DNA of 58,665 nt from an uncultured Roseburia sp. (GTDB lineage Bacteria > Bacillota > Clostridia > Lachnospirales > Lachnospiraceae). The stretch's first letter is position 1. Each line of letters opens with the position of its first letter. Shown here one piece after another: positions 1-9,231 of the stretch. The position numbers and the translations under genes were made by a program. The stretch covers positions 1 through 58,665 of the forward strand of contig CAMSQM010000016.1 in NCBI GenBank assembly GCA_947062675.1, given 5' to 3'. Under the pieces are notes generated by a model. That model had not been told where the DNA came from and searched no databases. It worked only from the letters and a program-made list of their open reading frames with translations.

Positions 1-228
1 TCCGAATGCCCCGGCTCCAGACGGACCGCCTCCGGCCGCTCCTGACCCGCCTCCGTCTTTGGACATTCCACTATTTTCCGCAGACAGAGCCGGACCGGCG
101 CACGCCGAACCGCCTTTTGGCTGTACGTCCGGCGAACCGTCTTCTTTCCGAAGCTCCACCGGCCCCGCGCTCTTTTCTTCCGGAAAAATCCCGGAACCCG
201 TATCCGCAAAACGAGCTTCCCCGTCCAT
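1..228 (-). CDS. Partial hypothetical protein, N-terminus only
   Basis: The first 76 codons of a minus-strand frame run off the left edge. The start was chosen because GGAGAGG lies 5 bases upstream of the ATG and a well-formed promoter lies about 85 bases further up. The visible protein is hydrophilic and rich in Gly, Pro, Ala, Ser and acidic residues, like a flexible linker, with no signal peptide or known motif. A second open frame starting with ATG at 233 is more Arg-rich and less convincing. It follows the MglB-like sensor gene in the same direction but has its own promoter. Function cannot be assigned. Confidence 0.5.
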   Translation of the reverse strand, partial: MDGEARFADTGSGIFPEEKSAGPVELRKEDGSPDVQPKGGSACAGPALSAENSGMSKDGGGSGAAGGGPSGAGAFG

Positions 229-311
229 ATCATCCTCTCCTCTCCCGGTTGTCCGTCCCGGAGCCCTTTTAAACATCGCAGACCGCAGGCCGGAACCGTT
301 TCCACCACTTC

Positions 312-340
312 ATTCTAGCAAAGCACCCGGTTATTTACAA
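312..340 (-). promoter_or_regulatory. Sigma-A type promoter for the partial gene at the left edge
   Basis: On the minus strand a -35 TTGTAA (335-340) and a -10 TAGAAT (312-317) are separated by exactly 17 bases. It sits between the stop of the MglB-like gene and the start at 228. Confidence 0.55.
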
Positions 341-373
341 TAAAATAATTATTCAGGATTTCTTATACTTTTC

Positions 374-1411
374 TTAAGGGTTCCTGTTTTCCGGCAGGCC
401 GGAATCTCCCGGAACTTTATAATAGGGCAGATAAATATATTTTTCATTTTCAAACGGCATTTCAACGGGCTCCTTCCCGCAGATCAGCGCAGCTGCCAGC
501 TCTGCCATGGCGGCCGCCTGCCCCTCCTTATCATTGTATACCGTTCCGTGCATCCTGTGCTCCCGCACGGCTTTAAGCCCTTCATCAGTTCCATCGATTC
601 CGAAAAATACAGGAAGGGCAGATCCCTGATAGTTTAATTCCTCATAAGCGTCCAGAGCGCCGAGCGCCATATCGTCATTGTTCGCCAGAACCAGCTCAAT
701 CTGATTCCGGTACTGACCAATCATCTGCATCATCCTGTTTTTTGCCTGAGCGCGGTTCCAGTTGGCAATCCCGCAGCTTAACTTTTCGAGCACAATCCCA
801 TTGCTTTTAAGCGTATCCACTGCGCTTTCCGTGCGGATAATCGCATCCTGATGTCCCGCCTCTCCCTCCAGCACCACATACTGAATCTTTCCGTCCTGAT
901 TGCGGTCCACATGTTCGTCACACCTGATCAGGTCAGCCGCCAGAGAACCCTGCATCATCCCGGACTGCTCTGCGTCCGCGCCCACATAGTACAGCTTTTC
1001 CCACTGCATCATATCCTCCGCAACCGGCTCCCGGTTAAAAAAGATAATCGGGATATCCTTTTCCCTGGCGAGATCGATAATCTCCGACGGATCCGCCCGG
1101 TCTACCAGGTTGACACAGAGGATATTGCAGCCCGCGTCAATCAGTTCCTGTACCTGATCATCCTGCGTCCGTTTTGCCCCCGCCGCATCCCTCACAGTCA
1201 GCGCCGTCTCAAAACCGCTGTCCTCAAGCTTTACGAGCTCATCCTTAAAGCAGCCGATCAGTTCATTGAGAAACGTGTCACTCTGATTATAATAAGTCAC
1301 TCCGACATGGAGCTCCACCGTCCTCTCCTCCTGCCGTCCCCGGCAGGCGCCTGCCACACCGGCGCAGAGTGCCGCTCCGGCCGCCAGTATCCGTATCCGC
1401 CTTCCTCTCAT
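374..1411 (-). CDS. MglB-like glucose/galactose-binding lipoprotein, conventional chain order (probable sensor)
   Basis: A 345-residue periplasmic-binding protein of the galactose/glucose-binding (MglB) family. An N-terminal signal ends in a lipobox AGAC with Cys23, so it should be a membrane-tethered lipoprotein. It keeps the calcium-loop sequence DRNQDGKIQ (169-177). It also keeps counterparts of all the E. coli MglB sugar contacts: Asp45, Phe47, Asn126, His187, Asp189, Arg193, Trp218, Asn245, Asp273 and Asn293. Its strands follow the normal MglB order, unlike the transporter's MglB at 9276-10655. It is the last gene after the YesN, YesM and anchored binding-protein genes, which suggests it presents sugar to the kinase rather than feeding a transporter. 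Family is near certain; the sensor role is inferred from context. ATG 1411 follows GGAGGGG. Confidence 0.85.
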   Translation of the reverse strand: MRGRRIRILAAGAALCAGVAGACRGRQEERTVELHVGVTYYNQSDTFLNELIGCFKDELVKLEDSGFETALTVRDAAGAKRTQDDQVQELIDAGCNILCVNLVDRADPSEIIDLAREKDIPIIFFNREPVAEDMMQWEKLYYVGADAEQSGMMQGSLAADLIRCDEHVDRNQDGKIQYVVLEGEAGHQDAIIRTESAVDTLKSNGIVLEKLSCGIANWNRAQAKNRMMQMIGQYRNQIELVLANNDDMALGALDAYEELNYQGSALPVFFGIDGTDEGLKAVREHRMHGTVYNDKEGQAAAMAELAAALICGKEPVEMPFENEKYIYLPYYKVPGDSGLPENRNP

Positions 1412-1437
1412 CGCCCTTCCCCTCCGTTCCGCGGTTT

Positions 1438-2412
1438 TTACTGGCTCATCGTATAAAGAATCTCCTGATTTTTTTCAGAAAAAAGATTCTCCCTGCGCAA
1501 AACCGTGTGAGCTACCGTCCTGCAGGGTAAACGCCGCTGAAATCCACCTGTACTTTCCACCGCCGCCGTCAGGCTCTGATACCCCGCGCTGAAGGCATCC
1601 GGAACCACCAGACACCGCACAACACCGGTGTCGAGATAATACACGGCCTCCGTGGAACCTGCGATCCCGTATACCAGCGCGCCGTGGAGATCATTGGCGG
1701 ATGCGCATTTTCCTGCAGTCGCAAGACTGCTGTCATCCATCGCAATCACAAAATCCACCCCGGGCTGTGCTTTAAGGAGCATCTCCCCTTCCTCCCCCCG
1801 CGATCCGCTGACAGACCATACGATCCCTGCGCCCTGATCCCCCAGCGCTTCAGAGAACCCCCTGAGACGGTCCGTCACAGATACGGATTGCGCTGTCTCC
1901 ATCAGAATACCGATCGTCCTTTCTCCCAGCCCGCCGCTGAAATCCTTCAGCAGTTCCTCCGCCAGGACCCTTCCCATCGCGGCATCATCCGGCTTTATCA
2001 CCGGAAAAGGGCAGATCTTCCCCTCCTCACGGACCGTGTCCTCCACAAGCAGCACAGGAACTTTTTTTCCGGCTCTCCGGAGCATTTCCTCTGAATCATC
2101 CCCGAAAACCGGCTGCACAATCACCGCATCCGCCCTGTTCTCTATCTCGCGCTCAATTGCCTCCTGCTCCTCGGCAACCGTCATCGTCTCGCCCGTGCTG
2201 ACGACAAAGAGCTCCGCGCCCTGATCCTGCGCCGCCATCCGCAGTCCGTACCGGAACGCAGACCACTGGTCATCGTCCGGATTGCGGATAATCACGGAGA
2301 TCCTTGGAACATTTTTCTCACCGCTGCCCCGGAGCATCAGAAACGCCAGCGTAAATACCAGAACCGCCAGAACCGTTTCAAACAGGACAAACATTTTTTT
2401 ACCATCCTTCAT
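1438..2412 (-). CDS. Membrane-anchored periplasmic-binding protein (LacI/RbsB fold), probable sensor subunit
   Basis: 324 residues. A single hydrophobic segment at about 9-25 has no lipobox cysteine, so it is probably a membrane anchor. It is followed by a periplasmic-binding domain of the sugar-binding type 1 fold (starting about residue 37; repeated beta-alpha units). The start at 2412 was chosen because AGAGGA precedes it and it overlaps the end of the kinase gene by 14 bases, a sign of translational coupling. A longer frame up to 2517 lies inside the kinase gene. Ligand residues of MglB are not obviously conserved, so the ligand is unknown. By analogy with binding-protein partners of LytS/YesM kinases it may regulate the kinase from outside the cell; this is inference. 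Confidence 0.75.
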   Translation of the reverse strand: MKDGKKMFVLFETVLAVLVFTLAFLMLRGSGEKNVPRISVIIRNPDDDQWSAFRYGLRMAAQDQGAELFVVSTGETMTVAEEQEAIEREIENRADAVIVQPVFGDDSEEMLRRAGKKVPVLLVEDTVREEGKICPFPVIKPDDAAMGRVLAEELLKDFSGGLGERTIGILMETAQSVSVTDRLRGFSEALGDQGAGIVWSVSGSRGEEGEMLLKAQPGVDFVIAMDDSSLATAGKCASANDLHGALVYGIAGSTEAVYYLDTGVVRCLVVPDAFSAGYQSLTAAVESTGGFQRRLPCRTVAHTVLRRENLFSEKNQEILYTMSQ

Positions 2413-4237
2413 TGCCGGTCCTCTGCCCTTTCTCAAGAATTTTTCTGTTCTCTTCCGTGTACGGGATGAGCGGCATATGAATGGAAACGGTTGTCCCCTC
2501 ATCCGGCTCACTCTCAATCACAAGCCCGTACTCTTTTCCAAAAAGAATCTGTATCCGGTTGTTGACATTCACAAGGCCGACCCCTGAACCGTGCCCGTGC
2601 ACCCGCCCGCTGTCCGTCAGCAGACAGCTCACTTCCTCCGCGGACATGCCGATTCCGTTATCCGTCACCGAAAGCACCGCCATTTTGTCCGACACCCTTC
2701 CGGTCACCACAATCTCCCCGCAGTCATCCATTCCCACCACCCCGTAATGAATCGCATTTTCGAGAAGAGGCTGGAGTATCAGCTTCACCGTACAGCAGGA
2801 GAGCAGCTCCGGGGCCACATCAAAGGATATCGAAAAGCTGTTTTTGTAGCGGACTTTCAGTATATTCATGTAACTTACCGCGTGCTGCAGCTCATCCTCA
2901 ATGCGGATCACCGTGCGCCCTTTCGAGAGACTGATACGAAACAGCTTCGCCAGCTGTGAGATCATAAATACCGCCTCGTCATTTTTTTCTCCCTCGATCA
3001 TCCATGTGATGGAATCGAGCGTATTATACAGAAAATGCGGATGAATCTGACTCTGCAGCGCCTCCAGCTCACTTTTTCTGCGCTCCGTCTGCTCGAGAAC
3101 AATTTTTCGCATAAGCATGTCAATCTGCTCGTAAGACTGCTGAATAGAGTGGCCGAGATGGCGGATTTCCATGGAACCGCCGATATAGATCTCCGGCTTT
3201 TCCCCCGCCTCGTACTCTATGACCGAGGTGTTCAGCTTTAGAATGGGACTGGATATGCGCACGGACACCACCCGGTTGACCACCCCGAGCATCATCGCCA
3301 TCAGAAGCATAAGCATCACTATAAAATATCGGGTATCAAACATACCGCTGGTAAAGACGGAATATGGAATCACACCCACCAGCTTCCATCCCGTATAGCT
3401 GATGGTATTGACAATGACCTTGCGGCGCTCTCCCTCAAAGACCTCGTCATATACACCGTCCCTGTGCGCTGCCGCCGCGCGGCTGTTTTCACGAAATAAC
3501 CCGTTACTGATCTGTATCTGCCGCATATGATAAATAATCCGGCCGTTGCCGTCACAGAGATAATAATACGGGCCGTTCGCCGGGGCATTAATCTGCTTCA
3601 TCATCCGCGAAATACCGGAATAATCCATATCCACGAGCAGAACGCCGGACTGCGGCTCCCCGTAATTGGTGAGCTCAACCACGCGGCTTAAGGAAATCAC
3701 CCAGTAATAGCGGAACGCATCGTCATCAAACAGATTCTGAATGTGCGGTGTGGAAAAGTGCATGTTTTCCATCTCACTGACCGCCTGTACATACCAGTCC
3801 TGTCTGGTGACATCCGGATCTTCCTTCTGGGAAGCAACCGGCTCCGCTGCCATGAGACTGCCGTACTGATTGTAGATGGCAATACTTTTAAGCCGGTCCC
3901 TGTTGGCCGCATACAGCAGGCTCATCCCTCGCTGTATCTCTTTATCCTGATCTGAGAAATCATTTTCCTTGATCACATTATAATAGAGCGCGTCCGAGAT
4001 CTGGCGCATGCCAATCAGATAATCCTCCAGATTTTCCCCTGCCTGCTCCATCAGCTTCTGCGTACTCTGTATCATCTCCTGCCTGGATGAGGCGGAAAAC
4101 CGGAGATACATGACAATTCCAAGAATCAGCATAATCGAGATGGAAATCACCGAAAATACCAGCATTATCACCGACTGCATCCCTGTCGGCTTCACCTTTT
4201 CCCAAAATGACGAATACCTACTTCTCACTTTCCCCAT
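2399..4237 (-). CDS. YesM/LytS-type sensor histidine kinase
   Basis: 612 residues from ATG 4237. A transmembrane helix at about 23-45 precedes an extracellular sensor region of about 250 residues. A second helix at about 305-325 and a HAMP-like linker follow, then the His_kinase (PF06580) segment with IHPHFLYN (His399 the likely phospho-acceptor) and a HATPase_c domain with an N-box around Asn494 and DNGIGM at 526-531. It would phosphorylate the YesN-type regulator encoded just upstream, whose stop codon it overlaps by 20 bases. The ATG at 4237 has GGAG only one base away, while GTG at 4228 has the same GGAG at a better distance, so the true start may be three codons later. The two genes after it encode sugar-binding proteins, pointing to carbohydrate sensing. 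Confidence 0.9.
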   Translation of the reverse strand: MGKVRSRYSSFWEKVKPTGMQSVIMLVFSVISISIMLILGIVMYLRFSASSRQEMIQSTQKLMEQAGENLEDYLIGMRQISDALYYNVIKENDFSDQDKEIQRGMSLLYAANRDRLKSIAIYNQYGSLMAAEPVASQKEDPDVTRQDWYVQAVSEMENMHFSTPHIQNLFDDDAFRYYWVISLSRVVELTNYGEPQSGVLLVDMDYSGISRMMKQINAPANGPYYYLCDGNGRIIYHMRQIQISNGLFRENSRAAAAHRDGVYDEVFEGERRKVIVNTISYTGWKLVGVIPYSVFTSGMFDTRYFIVMLMLLMAMMLGVVNRVVSVRISSPILKLNTSVIEYEAGEKPEIYIGGSMEIRHLGHSIQQSYEQIDMLMRKIVLEQTERRKSELEALQSQIHPHFLYNTLDSITWMIEGEKNDEAVFMISQLAKLFRISLSKGRTVIRIEDELQHAVSYMNILKVRYKNSFSISFDVAPELLSCCTVKLILQPLLENAIHYGVVGMDDCGEIVVTGRVSDKMAVLSVTDNGIGMSAEEVSCLLTDSGRVHGHGSGVGLVNVNNRIQILFGKEYGLVIESEPDEGTTVSIHMPLIPYTEENRKILEKGQRTGNEGW

Positions 4238-5828
4238 GCTCCGTTCTGTATCTGGACGGCGATAAACCGTAATGCTTTTTAAATACATAGCTGAAATAAT
4301 TCGGATCCAGATAACCCACCCGCTTTGCTATGACATAGCTTTTTTCATCCGTCTCAATCAGCAGGCGTGAAGCCTGCTCCATGCGGTAATCCGTCAGATA
4401 AGCGATAAAAGACTTCCCTGTTTTCTTTTTAAAGATTGTCGAAAAATAAGAATTTGACACCCCCAGCACCTGACAGATCCCGTCCAGGGAGAGCTCAGCG
4501 TTCTGGTAATTCTGATGCACATACTCCTTTGCCCCAGACACGAGCGACCTGGTGGAACGGCTCCGCGCACAGATCAGTTCCTCACGAAAAGAAAGGCTGA
4601 TATCAACCAGCCATTTCCGCAGCGCGTCCGGTTCAAGATCCAGGAGGGAGTTGCAGAGCATCCTCATATCGCCTGAAAACGGATCTGAAGTGATATCATG
4701 ATTTGCCACAAACCGGTACAGCGCGCTGAGCAGCTCCATCAGATGAATCTGGTACTGCTGAAGCGACTGATCCTGAAACGACATCTGACGCAGGTATTTA
4801 TCGACTGCCCGGACCGTCTCCTCCCCGGAGCCAAGCCGGATTGTCTTAAAGAGCGCGGTAAGCAGCGCATCACTCTGTGCGTCAGTCCCGGCCGCTTTTC
4901 CCGGAACAATCTCTTTGAGGTTGATCGCCCTGGACACACCGTAAATCACACGGTATGATACCGCCTCCCTCGCGCCGCTGTAGGACCCGGACAACTCCGT
5001 AAGGCTACTGCACACCGGACCGATTCCCACCGTGACAACGGCCCCGATGATATGACAGAAATACCGGCAGAACCGGTCACACTCATCCGTCAGCGCCTGG
5101 ATCTCCTGTTCACTCTTCATCTGCACAATCAGAACGATATTTCCCAGATAAGGAAAGGACTCCACCTGCCACTTCTCTCCCAGGCGTTCCAGCGCCTGCC
5201 TTCTGACAGATGCATTCAGCAGCACAGGCCCCAGCTCTTCCGGCGCCTGTCCGGATGAAATATGAAATACCAGACAACAGTAACAGGGGCCCGGAAGAGT
5301 AATCTGGTAGTCAGAAAGGTACCGCGGTATCTCCTCCTCCCGGATTCTGCCCTCAATCAGCGATGAGTAAAAATTCGCCTGCATCACCGGCAGAGACTCA
5401 AGGTAGTACTTCTGCAGGATCTCCGCATTCTTTTTCTCACTGATCTCCTGATCCATTTTTTTCTTCAGCTGCGCAAACACGCTGGTCAGCCCGGCTGAAC
5501 TCACCGGTTTCAGAAGATATTCCTCCACCTCAAGACGGACGGCCTCCCTGGCGTACTCAAACTCGTCAAAGCCTGTGAAAAACAGGATCCTGGTCATCGG
5601 ATATTCCGCTTTTATCCGCCCGGCCAGCTCCAGACCGTCCATATAGGGCATCCTGATATCAGTCATAACCACATCCGGCTGAAATTCCTCCACCATCTCC
5701 AGCGCCCGCGCACCATTGTTCGCATATCCGATCACAGAAAAGCCCAGACCCTCCCAGTCTGTTTTCTTCATAATCACCCGGATAACTTCCTCCTCATCAT
5801 CCACCAGAAGCACTGTGTAAGTATCCAT
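4218..5828 (-). CDS. YesN-type response regulator with AraC-family DNA-binding domain
   Basis: 536 residues. An N-terminal receiver has an acidic pair at Asp10/Asp11 and phospho-acceptor Asp57 in TDIRMP. A long middle region follows, and the last 100 or so residues form an AraC-type double helix-turn-helix. The ATG at 5828 was chosen over the ATG five codons upstream because GGAG lies 9 bases before it; the upstream ATG abuts its AGAGG. It is the first gene of the sensor operon, behind a terminator and an extended -10 promoter. The likely target is the adjacent mglBAC transporter operon; this is inference from position and the binding-protein sensors. Confidence 0.9.
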   Translation of the reverse strand: MDTYTVLLVDDEEEVIRVIMKKTDWEGLGFSVIGYANNGARALEMVEEFQPDVVMTDIRMPYMDGLELAGRIKAEYPMTRILFFTGFDEFEYAREAVRLEVEEYLLKPVSSAGLTSVFAQLKKKMDQEISEKKNAEILQKYYLESLPVMQANFYSSLIEGRIREEEIPRYLSDYQITLPGPCYCCLVFHISSGQAPEELGPVLLNASVRRQALERLGEKWQVESFPYLGNIVLIVQMKSEQEIQALTDECDRFCRYFCHIIGAVVTVGIGPVCSSLTELSGSYSGAREAVSYRVIYGVSRAINLKEIVPGKAAGTDAQSDALLTALFKTIRLGSGEETVRAVDKYLRQMSFQDQSLQQYQIHLMELLSALYRFVANHDITSDPFSGDMRMLCNSLLDLEPDALRKWLVDISLSFREELICARSRSTRSLVSGAKEYVHQNYQNAELSLDGICQVLGVSNSYFSTIFKKKTGKSFIAYLTDYRMEQASRLLIETDEKSYVIAKRVGYLDPNYFSYVFKKHYGLSPSRYRTEHGESEK

Positions 5829-5867
5829 ATTTTTCTTCTCCATCCTCTGTATTTCCCGCGTTTCTAT

Positions 5868-5884
5868 CCTGTTATTATAACAGG
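5868..5884 (-). promoter_or_regulatory. Extended -10 promoter embedded in a palindrome, sensor operon
   Basis: CCTGTTATTATAACAGG is a perfect palindrome with 8-base arms around one base. Read on the minus strand it contains TGTTATAAT, an extended -10 (TGnTATAAT). No good -35 is visible, as is common for extended -10 promoters. It lies about 40 bases upstream of the response regulator start. Confidence 0.55.
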
Positions 5885-5893
5885 AACGCGCAA

Positions 5894-5920
5894 AAAGAGC
5901 CAGATCAGATCCGGCTCTTT
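5894..5920 (-). terminator. Rho-independent terminator after mglC
   Basis: Inverted repeat with arms 5894-5906 and 5908-5920 (one mismatch, core AAGAGCC/GGCTCTT). On the minus strand it is followed by TTTTTG. It separates the transporter operon from the sensor operon. Confidence 0.75.
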
Positions 5921-5934
5921 TCCAGTTACTCTGT

Positions 5935-7590
5935 TTACTTTTTCTGAACGTACTTCAGGCAGTCAAGTGTCACCGCCACGAGAATTATAATACCGGAAAA
6001 TACAAACTGAAGGTTCGTGTCAATGCCGAGAATCGTGAGCGAGTAAGTCAGGGCCGTAAAAATAAATACGCCGACCACCACGCCCGATATTTTACCGATT
6101 CCTCCGGTAAAGGATACGCCGCCGACCACACAGGCCGCAATCGCGTCCATCTCCCAGCCCTGCCCGTAAGCGGCGGAACCGGAACCGTACATTCTCGCAC
6201 ATTCCAGCCAGGAACCGAATCCATAGAGAATTCCAGCCAGGACAAAGGCTCCCACTGTCACGCGGAACACCGAGATACCGGAGACCGCCGCCGCCTCCGG
6301 ATTGCCTCCGACGGCGTACAGATTCTTCCCGAAAGTTGTTTTATTCCAGATAAACCATACGATTGCAACCGCCGCCGCCGCCCAGAGAATGATCGTCGGG
6401 AATCCGTTGATCTTCGGAATAATCATGCCCGGAATTGTCTGCTCGATCGCTCCGAAAGACACACCTTTTGTCGCGTACGTCACAAGTCCGAAAATAACCA
6501 GCATGTTTGCCATCGTGGAAATAAACGGATGCATCTTGAACTTCGCCGTAAAACAGCCCGCAATCGTCGTAAAAAACGTACACAATACCACACACGCCAC
6601 CAGCGCCAGAATCACCCGCACTCCGACGGGCAGACCCGTAAAGTCAAATACATGCCCGAAAACAGAGCCTGTGTTGACTCCCTGGTGCATAATAATCGTC
6701 GCGGTCGTCATACCCATACCCACCATACGCCCGATGGAGAGATCCGTACCGGTCAGAAGAATCAGGCCCGCAACTCCGAGTGCAAGGAACATCCGCGGGG
6801 ACGCCTGCTGAAGAATGTTTAACACATTGTTGTAGGTGAGCAGCGGAACATTCTTGACAATCGGCGTGATAATGCACAGCATAATAAAAATCAGAACAAT
6901 GGCAATGTAGAGACCGTTCTGCAGCAAAAATGTCCTTCGGTTGAAGGTATACCTGTAATTCTCCCATTTCTGGGCTAATGACTCTGCGGGCGTAAATTTC
7001 GACATGCGCAGCAGATCAATCAGATGATACCTGTGCATAAACGCCGCATGTTTTCTGTCTTTTGCCTGCTGAATCTCTTTTTCCAGCTGCATTTTCGCGT
7101 CAAACAGACGGTTTTTATGGACATATTTTTCCTCTTTTATTTCCTGACTGCCGGAGAGCTTTGAGAGCGCCGCCTGATGTTCTTTTTCAAGCTCCGCCGT
7201 CTTTTTGCGGTACTGCTCTTTTGCCACTTCTTTTTCCTGTTCACAGCTCCCGCTCACCGGCTGAAAATATTCTTTGTCAAAGTGACTGTTCAGATAAGTC
7301 TCCGCATCACGGATCAGCTTTGTGACAGCCTCCCTGTTCTTTTCCTCGACCGTTTTCGCCTTTGCCAGCTTTGCCGAATCCGCTGCGAGCGCGGCTTCCC
7401 TCTCCGCTTTTGTGAGGGAGCGGTCTCTTTTCACTGCGTCCATGTGGTTCTGCAGCGCGACAACCTGATCCGTCCCGTCCGCCCGCAGGCCGTCAATCTC
7501 CGCCTGGATCTTTCCCACATACTCATCGATCGGCCCGCGCAGCTGTCTCTCCTGTTCCTCCGTCAGAATTCTACCGTATACATTTGCCAT
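5935..7590 (-). CDS. mglC: Galactose/glucose ABC transporter permease with long N-terminal helical extension
   Basis: 551 residues, whereas E. coli MglC has about 336. Residues from about 215 to the end match the branched-chain/ribose/galactose permease family: many hydrophobic helices, the LTGTDLSIGRMVG segment, and the late family signature around AVGGNPEAAAVSGI. The first 205 or so residues are hydrophilic, rich in Lys, Glu, Gln and Ala, and look like long coiled-coil helices with no signal peptide, so they should lie in the cytoplasm. The gene follows mglA by 18 bases and ends at the operon terminator. The function of the extension is unknown. The start ATG 7590 is preceded by a GA-rich stretch with GAGGGGG. 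Confidence 0.9.
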   Translation of the reverse strand: MANVYGRILTEEQERQLRGPIDEYVGKIQAEIDGLRADGTDQVVALQNHMDAVKRDRSLTKAEREAALAADSAKLAKAKTVEEKNREAVTKLIRDAETYLNSHFDKEYFQPVSGSCEQEKEVAKEQYRKKTAELEKEHQAALSKLSGSQEIKEEKYVHKNRLFDAKMQLEKEIQQAKDRKHAAFMHRYHLIDLLRMSKFTPAESLAQKWENYRYTFNRRTFLLQNGLYIAIVLIFIMLCIITPIVKNVPLLTYNNVLNILQQASPRMFLALGVAGLILLTGTDLSIGRMVGMGMTTATIIMHQGVNTGSVFGHVFDFTGLPVGVRVILALVACVVLCTFFTTIAGCFTAKFKMHPFISTMANMLVIFGLVTYATKGVSFGAIEQTIPGMIIPKINGFPTIILWAAAAVAIVWFIWNKTTFGKNLYAVGGNPEAAAVSGISVFRVTVGAFVLAGILYGFGSWLECARMYGSGSAAYGQGWEMDAIAACVVGGVSFTGGIGKISGVVVGVFIFTALTYSLTILGIDTNLQFVFSGIIILVAVTLDCLKYVQKK

Positions 7591-7608
7591 AACCTTCCAT
7601 CCCCCTCA

Positions 7609-9117
7609 CTATAGGTATTTTGCGCTGAGCCTGAGCAGCTCTTCCTGATCTGTCTCTTTCGTGCTGACAATCCCGGAAAGACGCCCGTTGGACATCACGC
7701 CAATGCGGTTTGTGATTCCCAGTATCTCCGGCATCTCGGAAGAAACCACAAGGATCGTCTTCCCCTGTCTGGCCATCTCGATAATCAGCTCATAGATCTC
7801 GTATTTGGCTCCCACATCGATTCCCCTGGTCGGTTCATCCATCATGAAAACCTGCGGATCCCGCTCCAGCCATTTCCCGAAAATAACCTTCTGCTGATTC
7901 CCGCCGGACAGGCTTGAGATCATATCATCCGGCCCCATGCACTTTGTGTGCATGATTTTGATCTCTCTGGCGGTCGCCCGGACCATTTTGGAATCGGAAA
8001 GCGCCAGATTCGTCCTGTACTGTTCCAGGTTCGCAATCGTCGTGTTAAAGGTCAGATCTCCCTTTAAAAACAGTCCGTTCGCCTTGCGCTCCTCCGTAAT
8101 CATCGCAAATCCGTGTTCCATCGCCTCCCGCGCACTGCCAAAATTCATCAGCTTACCACCGAAATAAACGTGGCCGGCCGCCCGGACCCGCACGCCGAAA
8201 ATAGTCTCCAGAAGCTCCGTCCGGCCGGCCCCGACCAGCCCGTACAGCCCGAAAATCTCTCCCCTCTTCACATCAAAAGAGATATCCTGCAGATGCGGCT
8301 CGAACTTCGTGGACAGGTGCGAAACAGAGAGAACCACCTCTCCCGGCACATTGTCAACCGGCGGGAACCGGTTCTCCAGGGAACGGCCGACCATGGCCGC
8401 AATCAGCTCGTTCATATTGGTGTCCGCAGCTTTTTTCGTCATCACAAGATTGCCGTCGCGGAGCACGGAGATCTCGTCGCAGATCTCAAAAATCTCATCC
8501 ATCTTGTGTGAAATATATATCAGGGCAATGCCCTGTTCTTTTAACATCCGCATCATCCCAAAAAGCTTCTCAACCTCCTGAACGGTCAGGGAGGAAGTCG
8601 GCTCATCGAGAACGATCACTTCTGAATTGTAGGAAATTGCCTTGGCAATCTCGCACATCTGCCTCTGGGATACGGACATATTGCGCATGGGCTGTGTCAG
8701 GTTTACCGTCATACCCAGCTTGCGGAAGAGCTCCGAGGCCTCTTTTTTCATCCGCCCCTCATCCACAATCCCCAGCGGACTGACCGGATAGCGTCCCAGA
8801 AACAGATTGTCGATCACATTCCGCTCAAGACACTGGTTCAGCTCCTGATGCACCATTGCGATGCCGTTTTCAAGCGCATCCTTCGGGCCTGAAAAGCTCA
8901 CCTCCCTGCCGTCAAGAAAAATACTTCCCTCATCTTTCTGGTAGGTGCCGAACAGGCACTTCATCATGGTCGATTTGCCGGCGCCGTTTTCCCCCATAAG
9001 CCCCATGACTGTCCCGCGCTTCACATCCAGATTAATATGGTCCAGCACCCTGTTCCGGCCAAAGGACTTGCTCATACCGCGTATTGATAAGACGATATCC
9101 TCTTTTTTCTCTGCCAT
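7609..9117 (-). CDS. mglA: Galactose/glucose ABC transporter ATP-binding protein
   Basis: 502 residues with two fused nucleotide-binding domains, as usual for sugar importers of this class. Domain 1 has Walker A GENGAGKST, a signature-like SVSQRQ and Walker B VIVLDEPTSS. Domain 2 has a degenerate Walker A GLVGAGRTE, the signature LSGGNQQK and Walker B VFMMDEPTRG. It energises MglC for uptake of sugar delivered by MglB. ATG 9117 was chosen because AGGAG lies 8 bases upstream and the family starts here; the open frame extends 48 codons further without a site. The MglB gene ends 158 bases upstream, with a hairpin in between. Confidence 0.95.
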   Translation of the reverse strand: MAEKKEDIVLSIRGMSKSFGRNRVLDHINLDVKRGTVMGLMGENGAGKSTMMKCLFGTYQKDEGSIFLDGREVSFSGPKDALENGIAMVHQELNQCLERNVIDNLFLGRYPVSPLGIVDEGRMKKEASELFRKLGMTVNLTQPMRNMSVSQRQMCEIAKAISYNSEVIVLDEPTSSLTVQEVEKLFGMMRMLKEQGIALIYISHKMDEIFEICDEISVLRDGNLVMTKKAADTNMNELIAAMVGRSLENRFPPVDNVPGEVVLSVSHLSTKFEPHLQDISFDVKRGEIFGLYGLVGAGRTELLETIFGVRVRAAGHVYFGGKLMNFGSAREAMEHGFAMITEERKANGLFLKGDLTFNTTIANLEQYRTNLALSDSKMVRATAREIKIMHTKCMGPDDMISSLSGGNQQKVIFGKWLERDPQVFMMDEPTRGIDVGAKYEIYELIIEMARQGKTILVVSSEMPEILGITNRIGVMSNGRLSGIVSTKETDQEELLRLSAKYL

Positions 9118-9231
9118 ATTTTCACTCCTGTCTCCATAGTTGTCAGCACGCCTGTGATAAAAAGGTGCTTCGCACTCCCTGCAGTAAAACCGTGAATGCA
9201 CGCGTCTGACGACGCAGTTACCTGCCAGGGT

